A stretch of DNA of 64,000 bases from Metarhizium brunneum (GCF_013426205.1 NC_089424.1:1922001-1986000); one strand, 5' to 3'. Positions 31,682-44,650 are shown, counted from the first letter of the stretch. The notes: generated from the letters alone by a model not told the origin. Numbers and translations are program-made.

Positions 31682-33602
31682 CTTTTCAGGCTCAGATGGA
31701 AATCTGCAAGATGATGCTTTCAGCGCGGGCCCATGAGATGGAATACAAGCAAATGAAGGCTGAAGTGGTCGAGGTGTGCGGCGTGGCGGACTGTTGGATG
31801 GTGGTCATGGGATTGGTTCGCCACAACACCACCAGTAAAGGGAGCGGGACGCGGGATGGCGGCACGACGATGCGGAGACGGTGATTGGGGGCCAATTGTG
31901 AACTTACAACCTGCCCATCGTTGACCAAATGACCCCAATAGTGGTATTTTTCGCAGTGAGCTGTAGATGCAATGGAAGAAATCACGGCCTCTGGCGATGC
32001 TGCATGCAGGCCTTGTTGGGGTTGCGGCGGTTGCGGAGGGCTGATGAGCTCGACGGCTTCGATGACGAATTGCAAACCTGCAGGGTTCTAGTAGTTATTC
32101 GGCAGATATCGGCCCCTGGTTGGGCGAGAGAGGGCTGCAATGCGGCTGTTGCTTTGTCAACCCCGAATACTGAGACGGGCGAGTTGTCAAGCATTGAATG
32201 AATGGTTGAGAAGAGTCGAGATTTGAGACTTCGGGTTGCTGAGACTGGGTTGTTCTGCGACATGCATCGACAGTTGCCGGGTCGCTCCTGCCTGTTTTGT
32301 GCCAACCGAGTATCGCCGCCAACTCCGCATTGGTGCTTTCAGACGGGCCAGTCCAACACTTGGGCTCAATCTTGTCGCTGCGGCGTGGGTACCGTACCCA
32401 ACGACGCAGGATATATTATGATAGTACTCAGCCAACAAGCTAACACTCCGCCATATGTGTGTGTGTGTCGATTCTCATCTCGGCGCAGCCTCACGGCTAC
32501 CGAATTACACACCATCGCTCCATGCCAACTTGGCCGAGGATTTCAACAAAACCACAGCCCTCAGCCATGGCCATATTAATTATCAACATGCACAACATCA
32601 AATACATCCCCACTCCCTTCCACTGAGAAATGGCACATTTGAGATTGCCCGTCTCGGTTGCTCCTCACCCGATGCGGGCTTGATTGCCGCGAGTCCGCCA
32701 TCCCCGATGCCGGCCGGAATCAGCCCCGCCCGTCACTTTTCATATCACCGCAGGGTCCCAATGCCACAGCTGACAAACTGCCGAGCCCAGTCTTGGTCAA
32801 GTTCCTCGGCGTATGCTGTAGCTGAGGTGCAAGTCATCGAGCAACACAACCCGAAATACACATGAAGCCAAGCCAAAGCAAAAACCTGCTAGTCCTTCTT
32901 TATACCACCGTCTACTCAAGGACGGAGGGCGGAGTAGACTTTCTTTGCCCGTCGAGCTGTCAGTAAATATCCTGCCGAGGCCTCACAGTTCCAAATCCCC
33001 GGGCAATCAATATCCAGAAAAGACCTTTGTCCATTGGGTGTATTTTACCTTCTTTCACCATATGCCATCATAAGTTGTGTCCATCGAGAGCCATAATAGT
33101 ACATTTTGTACTCAAGTCTCGTCTCAGCAAGTGCAGGTGACCGAGGTCATGTTCCCATCCCACCCAACCGGATGTGCTGGTCCTGCGCCGCCAGTCTGGT
33201 CGAAGTTTATAATTGGCGCCGCGGGCCCTTCAATGACATGGGCTTGGTGGGGGACACAAGCGACAGGTCAGACACCATTCGTGGCCCAATCTAGCCGACA
33301 TGGGTTGTCCTCGTCGGGTTTATTAAGCGTGCCCATAGTGATTCGTCCGTCAGTTGGCAACTTCATTCTCGATTTTTCGTCCTTGACCTCGAGCTTCCTT
33401 GCATCATTTGACTAGCTGTGTGTATAAACCGTGCTGTCATCGCTAATTAGTATTATGCGTAACGGTGTCTGCTAGCTGATGGGCAATCAAGATTCAATTT
33501 CACGAGTTTCGCCTACCAACAGACTCTTCCTCACTGCGCCGCGACGCCACGAGAAGGGCGGTGCCACTTGTCTTGGGTTCCCAGCACCTCGCACCCAAGA
33601 AC
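31682..33602. other. Divergent intergenic region, no supported gene
   Basis: Lies between the 5' ends of the peptidase and MFS genes. Frames here lack protein character; a 127-codon frame at 31692-32075 (-) is Pro/Gln- and Ser-rich and may be leader sequence. No repeats of note. Confidence 0.5.
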
Positions 33603-35654
33603 ATGAGTGATGATGACTCGCACGCGCCACCGAGGCCAAAGCTACCGTTGCAGCAGTTGACAATTCTAGGTAAGGCACGACGAGGTAGATTGTGCGTAAG
33701 GTCGAAACCCACGCTTTTACCTCGCTTCATATGTTGAGAAGGAAGGACCGAGCGACGCACCTTCCCGCAGACCGGCTTGGACGCTCGACTGGCTGGTGGT
33801 GCACCTCACAAACTGCAACACTTTTCTTTCAGCCCATCTCCTTTCCGTTGCTAACAGGTGCCATTGATAGCTGTTGCAAGATTTGCAGAACCCCTCGCCA
33901 CAACATCTATATATCCATATCTTCCTCAGATGGTCCGCGATTTCGGCGTTGAAGAAGCAGAAGTCGCAAAATGGGCCGGTCTTACGTCCGCCGTTTTCTC
34001 AGTCTTCCAGAGTTTCGCTGCAGTGCCTTGGGGCAAAATAGCAGACTCATGGGGCAGGAAACCAAGTCTGATCACTGGCTTGGTTTGCACCATGGCCTGC
34101 TTTGTTGTATGGGGAGTGTCGACCAGCCTGCCCATGGCAATTACCGTGCGTGCCATCCAGGGAGCAAGTAACGGAAATGGTTCGTCTATTCGGGTCTACT
34201 GCGTGTCATCCAAAGTTGGGCGTAGCTGACAGTCCTTTTCAGTCGGAATTATTCGAACCATGGTGGCGGAACTTGTGCCCGAGAAAGAGCTCCAGCCAAG
34301 AGCATTTTCTATCATGCCGCTTGTTTGGTCATTGGGCTCAGTTGTCGGTCCAGCATTTGGCGGCTTCTTTGCCGACCCTGCCAAACAGTATCCTTCCGTG
34401 TTTGGGGGTGTGTGGTTCTTTGAGAAATTTCCATATGCTCTTCCCAACTTGATTGCTACCGTCTTCTTCCTCATATCTGTCACTAGCGCGACGCTTTTTC
34501 TCAAGGTATGTTCTCGGCTTGCCAGTTGCGAAGCCCATGTTCTTTTCAGGTAACCTTCTCACCCCCAGGAAACACTTGCTGCGAAACGAGATGAGCGAGA
34601 CTGGGGACTGTTATTTGGCAAACGTCTTGGCCGAGCATTGAAGTGGAACAAGAAACAGGACAGGAGACGCAGATCCTTTGTAGATGGCGAGGCAACCGCC
34701 CCTCTCATACCCAACCAAATTCGGCACAAGACAGTACACGACTCGTCAACCCCAGGAACCCTAGAGATCTTCACGCAGCAAAGCGTTCTGATTATGCTGG
34801 CATACTTCTTCCTTGCCTTCCACTCTGTCGCCTATGATCAAAATGTCACAGTCTTTTTAAACTACCCTGTAAAGGAGCACACTCCGGAAAATACACGACT
34901 CCCCTTTTACTTCGATGGCGGCTTTGGCCTGGAGTCGGGGAGGATTGGGACCATCTTCATGCTATATGGGGTCACATGTGGTCTTGTCCAGTTTATCCTC
35001 TTTTCGCCCATGGTCACCCGATGGGGTGTTCTGAACTGCTACAAAGCCTGCTGTAAGTTAAAGGGTCTCCCATTTATCTGCAGGCTCATGGCAAATAGAC
35101 TAACAGCAGTAGGTGTCATCATGCCAATGGTCTACATCCTCACGCCCTATACATCCTTGTTCCCAACCCCCGAAACGCGACTTATGGGCCTTGCCTTTGT
35201 CCTGATGCTCAAGGCGTTTTCGATCATCGTTGCTTTCCCCTCTGTCACCATTCTGCTTACTAATTCGGCCAAGTCGCTGAGAATCTTGGGTACTTTGAAT
35301 GGCTTCGTTACCATGTTCAGTGGCTTCGGCAGAGCTCTAGGCCCTGCCAGCACTGGGCTGGCTTTCACTTGGGGTGCAAAGCATGGATACGTTGTCACAG
35401 CATACTTCTTCCTGGCGGTCATAGCTGTTCTAGGAGCCATTCCCGTCTTCTGGGTTGTAGAGGGTAACGGCCCGACCGCATCTGTTGAAAACAGCGATAC
35501 CGAAGAGAATGAAACTCCCGTTAGCAGCCGCATTCTTGTAGATGAATCTGCGATTGACGACTCTGACGCCGAATCCCACGAGTCGGAACCCTTGCTTGGA
35601 AACTCTAAAAAAGGAGCACCCTATGGGGCCGCAAAGATTGGATGCCAAGACTAA
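33603..35654 (+). CDS. Major facilitator superfamily transporter (12 TM, YCR023C-like)
   Basis: Five exons: 33603-33669, 33871-34179, 34243-34505, 34569-35052, 35110-35654; introns 201, 63, 63 and 57 nt; 555 aa. The short first exon (MSDDDSHAPPRPKLPLQQ...) joins to TILAVARFAEPLATTSIYPYLPQMV. The MFS signature between TM2 and TM3 is clear: GKIADSWGRKPSLITG. VWSLGSVVGPAFGGFFADP marks TM5 (motif C-like, GxxxGPxxGG). A charged loop of about 90 residues separates the two halves; TM7-12 follow, then an acidic Ser-rich tail (ENSDTEENETPV...DDSDAESHESEPLL). This matches fungal YCR023C/ZINC-induced-facilitator-like members of the drug:H+ antiporter-1 group; substrate cannot be read. The last intron is 57 nt, stop-free in frame and ends in a NAGNAG acceptor (aacagcag), so isoforms are possible. 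Confidence 0.88.
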
Positions 35655-36096
35655 GTAGTTGAATATATGGTCGTTAACCTTATTACCAAAAGCACTTGTT
35701 TCAACTATATTCAAAAAACATTTTGCAGGCGACAATGTTACGGAGGCAGAGATGACGATGCAGTACGAATCAATATGTCAAGACTTGTGTATACGGCGTT
35801 CATATTAAGTTGTAATTTGGATAGACTTGCATACCCTGACCAATAACGTCAGTAAAAAAATTTGTTGAATTCATAAGATGCTTTCAAAGCCTGTGTGACT
35901 GACATCGCTGGAAATGCTGCAAATTAAACGATGCTGATCCATACAAAGTGAGAACCACAATTCAAAAACCCAAAACTCCGCATTCATGCCAATTTCCAAA
36001 TACAGGGCTGGACGCCACGGGGGAGGATACACCCAAGAATGAACCACTCACAGGAAGAGCGTCAAGGAGAGAACAGATAGACTACCTCCGATAGGC
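35655..36096. other. Convergent intergenic region
   Basis: 3' flanks of the MFS and SprT-like genes, mildly AT-rich. No gene seen. Confidence 0.6.
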
Positions 36097-37347
36097 TTAT
36101 CCAGGAACATACTGCAAATTGGCCACATACTGTGAGCCTTCTCCAAAGCCTTCCTGTGTGTTCCAACTCCATTCCTCCTGCACCTCACGTCCTCTTGGGT
36201 ACGGGGGCTGCAGATAGTCTGCATACTTGTGCGACTGACGCTCACTATTCCGACCCGCTTGTTCAAACTGCACCGCATCGTGGATGTAGTCAAAGCCAAA
36301 GGCATGGTCTCCAGAAGAGAAGTCATCACCACGCCAACGAGATAAGTCTGCCTCCATATCCCGTAAGTGAAGGCAATTTTTTCCGGCCCAATCATCAATA
36401 ATACCTGCAATCTCCCGGAAGCCATCCGTGTGACCTCCATATTGTTTGGCTTTGAGTCCACATGTGACAAACATGAAGCTGTGGATCATTTCGTGCAGGA
36501 ATGTAGAGATGAGTAGCCGCCGATTGTATTGATTATCCCTGAGTATAGGTGAAGAAAGTACGATCAATGTTTCCCATCCTCCAAGCCTCGCGCTTCGCCG
36601 AAGGGCCGTGGTCCCAACTATGTGATTATCGTACTGCTGTGATGTAGAGTGGCTCCAGTCCCAAGCAACTCTGCGTGTAAGGCGGCTAGCAAAGAAAAGC
36701 TCGTTGGATGCAGAAAAAATACTTCGCAAAGCGTCGTTGTCCAGTCTGAACTCTGCACCTCGAGATTTTGGGTTGATGAGAGCTTTCAAGATTCGTTCCG
36801 GTTGGGAGTCTGGGAATCTGCGATGGTAGTTTGAGATGTGTTGGCGGACGAGTCTTGCCGCTTCAAGATCTTCCAGCAAATGTCCATATCGGTCATGCTC
36901 TGCCGAGCTGTCGTGATGGTGTGCCGAGGCATCAGATGATATAGACAAACCAGACTCGGTTCGTTCTAAAGGGACAGGAATGGCGCTTCGATTGTGGAAA
37001 GCGTTACAAGCGTCGTCGAAAGCATGTGGTTTCGGCGATGGCGAGAGCGATGGAGTTGATGTTTGCCCGTCATCACCTTCGTGAATCACAAGAAATGCTA
37101 ATTTCGGTACGGGTACCGACGGCTCCGATTGGGCTACCTGCTCATTGAATGCATATTGATAGCCGCTTTCGTAGGAAGCACTCGTATTCCACTGACGATT
37201 GTCGAGTCTGCCATGGATACTGAGATGTTGTTCTTCATGGGTGCCTACATTTATATTGAAATCTCGGCAATCGGCGTCATTGGGAGCAATATATGATCCA
37301 TCAAGAAGCGGGCTGCGGTGATGTCTTTCTACCACCCAAAAGGACAT
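36097..37347 (-). CDS. SprT-like domain metalloprotease
   Basis: Single exon, 416 aa, start MSFWVVERHH at 37347. The first ~165 residues are low-complexity. The SprT-like domain runs from about 185 to 330: ALRSIFSASNELFFASRLTRRVAWDW, a basic loop, ILRDNQYNRRLLISTFLHEMIHSF with H285-E-x-x-H289, and KAKQYGGHTDGFREIAGIID with third ligand H306. In this superfamily (Spartan/Wss1/Gcna-related) the HExxH zinc site cleaves DNA-protein crosslinks or chromatin-bound proteins. This copy has no visible zinc-ribbon, PIP box or UBZ finger, so recruitment to DNA is unproven. The C-terminal 75 residues are Gln/Tyr/Pro-rich and probably disordered. Zinc ligands are intact, so an active enzyme is likely. Confidence 0.82.
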   Translation of the reverse strand: MSFWVVERHHRSPLLDGSYIAPNDADCRDFNINVGTHEEQHLSIHGRLDNRQWNTSASYESGYQYAFNEQVAQSEPSVPVPKLAFLVIHEGDDGQTSTPSLSPSPKPHAFDDACNAFHNRSAIPVPLERTESGLSISSDASAHHHDSSAEHDRYGHLLEDLEAARLVRQHISNYHRRFPDSQPERILKALINPKSRGAEFRLDNDALRSIFSASNELFFASRLTRRVAWDWSHSTSQQYDNHIVGTTALRRSARLGGWETLIVLSSPILRDNQYNRRLLISTFLHEMIHSFMFVTCGLKAKQYGGHTDGFREIAGIIDDWAGKNCLHLRDMEADLSRWRGDDFSSGDHAFGFDYIHDAVQFEQAGRNSERQSHKYADYLQPPYPRGREVQEEWSWNTQEGFGEGSQYVANLQYVPG

Positions 37348-40035
37348 GCTATTCGGCAAGTTTCAAATATTATACGGGCAAGAATATTTTGTTGTAACAG
37401 GACGAGAGACTAGAGGAGATATCCAAAAGAGTGAGAGGCGTTTCAATGATAAATATAGAAGATAATTTCAGATATGGGTTGTTGGCGGCCGATAGCTGTC
37501 TTTTGAGCGGTGTACATGGAACATGAAGGTGAGTAAGCTCAACCCGGAAAGCAAGGGAACAGAGAGGGCCCAGGATGCAGAAAGACCAGGCCGGCTGCCG
37601 GAGCTGAGCCGTGACGATGGTGGACCAAGCCACTGAGACAGGGCCACCGGGATCAGGGTCTGTGTAACCTGACAGTTCGACGAGTGGGCGCCGCCGAGCG
37701 AGTGTGGTCGGGCAAGCAACAGTGAGTTTGGGGCCACGATGATGATAAAAAAGGTTGTCAACTGGTAAAACGGGTCGAGAAAGAAAGTGGAGGAGAAAGG
37801 AGGAAAGAAGCCGGGCCAGTTGACACTTCCGAAATTAGTCAAGCCGGTCAAGCTGTCCAGGTGGTCAACTTTGCTTCAATGCATGTTTCTCATTTGGCAA
37901 GAGCGAGCGTCGTGGCCGGCCATGCTGTCTGTCCTGGATGCACCTTCCGCGCCTACATCTTGGGAGTCGCCTTGCTGTCTCTGGTGCCTCACTTGTTCCT
38001 CACTTGTTCTCACTTGTCCTCACTTGTCCTCAGTCCCTCGCTCACGACGCGAACTCTGGCAGAACTTTGGCTCCAAGGGTGGATGCGTGGAGATGCATGC
38101 GCATTTGACCCTGTCTGTACGGCATATTGGACAGAGCCTTTCACCACTTGCATCCTTTAGGTGCCGTCAGATCAGCCAGGGCTGGGTCCAAGGTCGGGTT
38201 CAAGTCCACCAGGCCCAGCCAAACACGACGTTAGGTAGGAAGATGAACACAAACGGAACGAGCTGGAGTCGCGTCGTCGCTGCCTGCATGGAGCCAGCAT
38301 CACCAGAACAAACCCAGCATGACGAGCCGGCGATCCACTGCAAAGGCTTTGTCTTGGCAAACAGTGAGTCAGCCACGGTACGAAGGCTCACGACAAGTCC
38401 CAGGCATTGATTGAATGGACTGAGTTGGAGATTTGCATCCTATATGTCATCATGCAGCGCTGGCATTCGTCCTCCTCGCCATCCTCAGCAACAAATCGTC
38501 GTCACAAAGAGCGCGTTTCCCCATTGCCATATTACGGACGTTGTTAACATGGCCAAAATTTGCATCATGCGTCCTTGTGCACGTCAAATCACAGTCTCCG
38601 CTGCATCTCTCATCACCCTGCATCAACATCAAGCCCCACAGCAGAGCATCCAGCAGTCCATCTGGCGCACTCGTGTTGGTTGCTTGTCGTCTTGTCCAGT
38701 CGGGTCTCCTAGGCCGACATTGTACAGCAGCTGATGCAATTCTCCTTGCAGTCGACTGTTTTCCTTCTTGGTCTATCTGCCGAACATCATAATCTAACGT
38801 ACTGGTATATCTTCGAACAGAGAAACAGACAACGCATCATTAAATGTTCTCATGCCCGACCATGGCTGCTCATGACGGCCCAGCCCTATTAGCACGAATA
38901 AAAGACAGTCCGCCATGTCAGAATACAAAAACCGGCGCATTGGGCTCCAGTTACCGAAACCGCCTCGATCGCCCTGATCGACCTGGCTCAGCCTCACGCC
39001 TTGGCAATAATACGACTTTGCGCCTCTGCATTCTGATATCTAGAGACATCCCTACCGTCGTCGGCGGACAAGCAGATATGTACTCAATAGGAGCAGTCCT
39101 TGGACCCTTTTTATACCTGTTCTTACAACACACCCAACGACCTCACACAAATGACTTCAGTCAGCACCGAATTTCCCAGGTGTGTTTTCCATGACTCCCA
39201 AATCGGAAAATAGGGGCCAGCCGGTACCGTAACATGTGCCTTCGCAAACGGCATGGCTTCATTGGGCAGCGAGCGATTACGTCGCCCAACCAGGCAGGTA
39301 GCTTGACATCATTCCCACCTCGATACAGCGAATCCATTTTTTGCCTTGGGCACGCAAAAAAGAGGCGCATCATGCACTGGTGTCCTGCATTGGATTGCGA
39401 TCGGAATTTTGCCATTTGTACTTGGGAACATCCTTGCTTGTTACCCGTCAATTGGGCTTGTCCTGCCCTGCAACTGATATATCATCTTGCTATAGCGTGG
39501 CCGTGTTTAGTTTGTGACCACTACCCTGGAGCTGGGTCGGCCCTGACGAAAACCTGAGTTGCATTACACCGAAAAGGGGCTGTGGTGCCTGGGGAAAAGG
39601 CCGCCATTTAAATGAAACTGTAGCTACTACTGGCCGAGTTTTCAGTTCTGCTGTGACGAGACTGGAGGAGATATATGTACAGCGTCATGTGAAACTGAAC
39701 TGACCTTCTGATGGAGACACTTTTACTTTTATCTTTGCATGGACTGCCTGCTGCAACCACCCAAGTCTAGAGTCTGGACAAAATTCATGACGCTATATCG
39801 CCGATGCTTCACGTATTTTGCTTGGAAAGCCTAATCCCCATTGGATGTACCACCATATAACAAGCCACACAATTTCATTGTACCAGCCACAAATTTGTCA
39901 AAAGATATTCATAGAACCGCTGATCTTGCACTAATAAGCATTAAAAGCTGACCGGCGCCCATGTAATGTATCAAATCTCGCCCAACTACCCAAAGGTCTT
40001 CTTACTGCACCAGACTCCATCATATGCAAACAATC
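37348..40035. other. Long intergenic region (2.7 kb), no supported gene
   Basis: 5' flank of the SprT-like gene and 3' flank of the F-box gene. A 207-codon frame at 37787-38410 looks non-coding. A small minisatellite lies at 37987-38027. Otherwise nothing distinctive. Confidence 0.5.
37987..38027. repeat. Short minisatellite, (C/T)CTCACTTGT units
   Basis: Four near-identical 10-11 bp units in tandem with small length differences. Confidence 0.85.
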
Positions 40036-42156
40036 TTACCGTGTCCAAGATGCCGGATCACCCAGGCGTCCGATGAACTTGACCTCGTCTGCCTGTCGTT
40101 CCAGAGCGCGCCGCATTCTATGCGTATACTCTTTTCTCCTTTCGTTTTCTACACTTGTCTCGGGGCCCTGAAGCTCGAAATCCTTTCCGTCGAATATAGG
40201 GGACTTTGTGAAGCTCACAAGACCTAGTTTTTCTCCAGTCCACAACAAAATATTGTCGTTGTTGGGCCGGTCGTTGCCTTGGTTGGATTTTGTTGATACA
40301 ATCTTGCGGGCCATGTCGTCTGAACCAGCCATGGAAGCAAACAAAGAGGACGCTTCTTCCGCATCACTATGGCCAATTCTCATTCGTCGACACTCAGTAG
40401 ACCCGTCTCGCTCAAACCACTTGATGAATCCTGATCCATCTGAAAAGACAATCTTTGAGCCGTGGTTCGCCACGGATAGGATGGTGGACGACGCAACAGT
40501 CTGTCGATTTTTTGTAACAGAATTCTGCAAAATGGACCTCTCGCCGCCGCCCGCTGCCGAACTGAGGCCGTAAATCTCAAGTGATCCCTTGGAATTGTAG
40601 CCGCCGACGGCGATTAAGGTCCTGCCTTCGCCCTCAGATTTCAACTGGGCTACCTGTTCAGTTGTCAGATCACCCTGGCGACGCACTTCCGTGTCGACGG
40701 CGGAGAATGGATACGGCAGGGCTGCCAAGCTCTTTATTAATGCGCCAGAATAGATGGATCCTTCTATAGCCGGAAATTTTCGACGATCGTAGTGCAGTAT
40801 GTTGGAAAATCGGCCGGCAACATAAATGTCGTCTGATACTAGATTATGCGAGCCAGGCCGGGGAAGGTGCAAGATGCTGATGGGAGTAGGCTGGGACAAC
40901 GATGCGTATGGAGGAAGTGGCTTAGTGTCGAAAATCATTTTGAAAACGTTAGATTCGTCCCACTGGATTACGTCGAGTCGCTCAACGATATCTCGAGATG
41001 CCATTGCTCTCATACGAAAGTCATGAAGGTGAACACCCAGAGAAGTCCCTACAGTTAAGGGTACCCCTTGATGGAGGGCTGATAGCGTTGTGATTGACCA
41101 CTCGAACGATTCGCGGCTTACTACCTCTAAACGGTTCAAATCCACCTCGATGAGATCTGGAAATATCAATCAGTGATTGCTTGAAACGGACTGCAGAAGT
41201 CAGAGATGTGAGTCTTACGACTTTGGACGGCAAAGAAGGCTCTGTGGCCATGATTATCCACGCTGACACACTCCGTAACGCCAGTGTCTATCTTCTTGGA
41301 CCGTTTGCTGTTCTGATCACCCGGACCGTCATTGAAGAGTATGCCCGGGTTGCTGGCGGCAAGAATGCCACCCTGTCGACCCCGAGTTCCGTTGATATCC
41401 CATAAGCAAACCGACCCGTCGTCCAAGGGCGAAACTGCCAACATGGTGCCGACACCATCGCTTCCATCGTGGGGACTGTATAATGCCATGCCCCGTGCTT
41501 CGATGGTTGCCTCGACCCCACCGTCATACAAGCGCGGAGTTTGCAGCCAGTTAACACATGTAGGACCATGTCTTTGCACGTACTCGTCGTACCATGATAC
41601 TCGTTCGCCTGGGAATACGGGATCCCAGTTGGCCATATCCTGTAGCTTCCGCGGGCGACTGGTAAGGCTGCATGTCGTTGAGAAGTCGTCTTGATATATT
41701 GCGTTGGTAGGTGAGAAGCCAGCATCGCCATCTATTTGCATTGCGTCATGATGAGAGGTGTCGCGATGCCGCTCTGCGAGGGGCCGGAAACTACTGCGGC
41801 GGTTCTGGAGTGATTGGTACCACTGTGAATTCTCGAAGGACAACAGCTTCCACAACTCGTCATCAAGGCAGAGCTCGCGAAGCCTACGGCATACAAGCTG
41901 CAACTTGGTAACATGGTAGGGCTCGAGATCTGTAACATGGTATCAATTATGTTTGGTCAGCTAGTCTGTGTTCTATCGTGGCACGGAATGCGCAAGCAAA
42001 GTGTATGGAACAAACATAAAGCTTGCTTGCCAAGCTGGCGTAGCTATTGGAGGCCGAGGGCAGAGGAGGGAGGGGCAGAAGCTTACAGCTTAATATTTGG
42101 AGAAGCAGCTCATCCGGGAGCTCGTCCCATCGCGATGGATTCCCGGACGAAGCCAT
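40036..42156 (-). CDS. F-box protein with beta-propeller-like C-terminal region
   Basis: Exons 42156-42087, 41929-41219 and 41156-40036, introns 157 and 62 nt, 633 aa. Splicing of intron 1 completes the F-box: WDELPDELLLQILSYLEPYH, then VTKLQLVCRRLRELCLDDELWKLL (residues about 9-50), which should bind Skp1 in an SCF ubiquitin ligase. The rest shows short strand-rich repeats typical of a degenerate propeller (e.g. GTMLAVSPLDDGSVCLWDINGTRG, TLIAVGGYNSKGSLEIYGL, SKIVFSDGSGFIKWFERDG), the likely substrate-binding part. The acceptor of intron 2 was chosen because the other in-frame AG leaves a 28-nt intron. The stop codon overlaps a donor-like cacg|GTAAGA at about 40040, so a further 3' exon is possible. 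Target is unknown. Confidence 0.82.
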
Positions 42157-44407
42157 GGCACATGGTGACGAGCAAAGGAGAAAGCCGGGCTTAGAGGTGG
42201 CAATACCAAGACAAGGAATAATATTGGATGGATAAACTGGTTCCGGAACGAGAGAGAGGAGAGACGACAGGTTGCCTGCAACCCGCTGCAGTGGCAGCAA
42301 AACCGGAGGTGCCTTCCAGGCGAGGGGCAGCACAGGACGAGCTTGGATGTTGGTGTAGTCGGTGCGAATGGTCAGGGATGTAGGCGGAGGGGCTAAGAAT
42401 GTGGCTTGCTCAAGCCTTCAAGTGTTACGTATCAAGTGTTCAAGGCACACATGCAAGCTCAAGTGGTGAACAATTCCAACGGCGGTAGTTGCGTGTTGCG
42501 GCGTTGGTGTGTTCAAGTCGATGGCATCGAGGCCTGATAGGGAAGGGGCGTCGGTCGAGACTTGGGGAAGGAGCGATCGAGCCCGTGTCGGCTGCTGCCC
42601 GGGACTGGGCCAGCTGTTGCGGGAAGCAAAGAGCGAAGGAGGATGGTCGCGGCAAACTTAAACTCGGGCGCGATTGACCATGGGCAGTTCGCGTGGCCAA
42701 CAAGTCCGCCACGCCGCTCTTCCAAGGTCCGCCCCTTTGCCTTCGAATCACCACCAGGCAAACCGAGGACAAGCGTCTGCAGATCATGTCTTCGCTTTCT
42801 CGAACCAGTAGCTTGCTGACCATATATCCACGAATGGGTGCGCGCTGATTCCGATGGAGAAACCTCGATGCCACCTCATCTGTGGGAGATGGAAAGCTCG
42901 GATCCGGGCCCCTCGAGTCGACGCCCCATTGTACCAACAATGGACTGGCCTAGAAGCATAGGCCACGCACTCTTTCGGCACGTACTTGTTTGGCCACTCC
43001 AAATGGCAGTTTCAGAGCCTTGAATATTTCTCCGTGGAGCAGGACAAGCTGGGCTGAGAGAGGTGCCTATATTCGGAGCCATCCAACGTGGAGGGCGGGC
43101 CGCGCAGGGGACGGGAAACTTGGTGCGGCATTCATCTGGGATCACCTGGTTCTGAGGTCTGCGTGTAGGGATCATGTCAAGATGGCCTGAAGACGTTGCC
43201 GGCCGAAGGAGATCATTGCCTGTCATACTGGAGTTCAAAGAGCGATTCACATACATGTGTATCAGTCTATCAAGTCGGGTTCGATTTCAAGTTTCTCGCC
43301 CCTGGTCCTCTGATGTACTGTTGTGAGAAAAGGGACCTTGAACCACCACAGATTCCACCCTATTCAGGGGGGGCAACGCTAACGGTCCCTCGACCAGGCC
43401 AAGCAATGCAGACTTGTCAACACATTGGCGAGTCCTTGTGCCACGCAATCCCTGTTTAAGCCACTGCTTACGGAGCCGAGTCAAGTTACAGGTTCGGTCG
43501 ATTCCTGGTGCTTGTGTTGGTGCCACAGGCGAATTGATTCGGAAGCACTCGCTCAGTGGCTCCTCATGAGCGAAAACTGTCTCCCACTAGAAGAGAGAAT
43601 CTGGTCGGATTAGGTGCAAAGGACGGAGCTACTCTTTCACAATTCCCTGACCACGCCACTACCCACTCGGGCAAAACCCAAAGATCTGACTGGCTTCGTA
43701 GGACTTCGATTGAAGAATGCATTTGCTATTTGTTGGAGGGGTCCCTATCCACAAACCCCACGAACTTACGATGGACTAGTACTTTATAGTACGCATGAGT
43801 GCAGTACCTACCTAGGTACCTAAGCAGGTGTGTAATGTACGGAAGATGGGAGACGCCAAGACGAGCGATGTGGCATGGATGTTAACAACTTGGCAGCAGT
43901 CTAATGCGGCTTCCGCCTGGGAATACTGGTGCATTGTACATGAAGGCATGGGAAGAAACACAAAATATCTTCCTATCATGGGGATCGCTGAAGCAGCACG
44001 TTCCCCTGACAGTCTAACACGTCTCCTGGCCAAGGTGCCCTTGTTATTAGTTTGGATGGTGTGTCGTGCATCCGCGGTCTCCACGCATCCGTTTCATCAA
44101 GCCCAACTTACAGCGGACCCGGTGGCGCAAGCCAACTTGTACATTGCACGTGCTGCAAGAATCATTGAGAAACAGATGAATCGTCGACCTCGGAAGTTTC
44201 CGCTCCACATCTGCCATTCATGGCTGTGTCTGGAAAAGAAACTGGCAAATTCAAATAACTGCAACGGCCCTTTCTCTGGATTGACGTTGTTGATATGGCC
44301 ATCCAAGGAGCCATGAATATTAGCTGCCTGCCGACCATGGGTGTTGGAGCAGTTGAACCTTGGAACGGGCAACGAGAAAAGCCGCACGTGATGTATTCAA
44401 GAGATTG
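42157..44407. other. Intergenic, no supported gene
   Basis: 5' flank of the F-box gene and beyond. TACCTAGGTA sits at 43809-43818. A 162-codon frame at 43828-44316 lacks recognisable features. Confidence 0.5.
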
Positions 44408-44650
44408 GGAATTCGCGGGATTGACCTTTTAAGCTTTGAAAATGTTTATTTTATTATAAATACTTTAATATTATAAATATTTACCTTTAGGAGCTTTATA
44501 ATATACTTATAAAATTAAATATTCTTATAAGCTGGTTTACCACTTAACTTTATCTTATTACTTGCTATAACGGATAAAATACTATTTAAATTAGATTAAA
44601 AAATATATTAGTAGAAGTTCCTTGATTAATTTATATAAATTCAGTCGTTT
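44408..44650. other. AT-rich block, probably RIP-degraded repeat remnant
   Basis: About 240 bp composed almost wholly of A and T, with abrupt edges into normal-composition DNA. No tandem period or terminal repeats are visible. Its composition resembles the larger island at 52.7-54.4 kb. Confidence 0.6.

Noticed and set aside
37787..38410. 207-codon + strand frame
   Set aside because: Crosses a minisatellite and has random composition; no recognisable features.
43828..44316. 162-codon + strand frame
   Set aside because: No motif or coherent hydrophobic pattern; intergenic.
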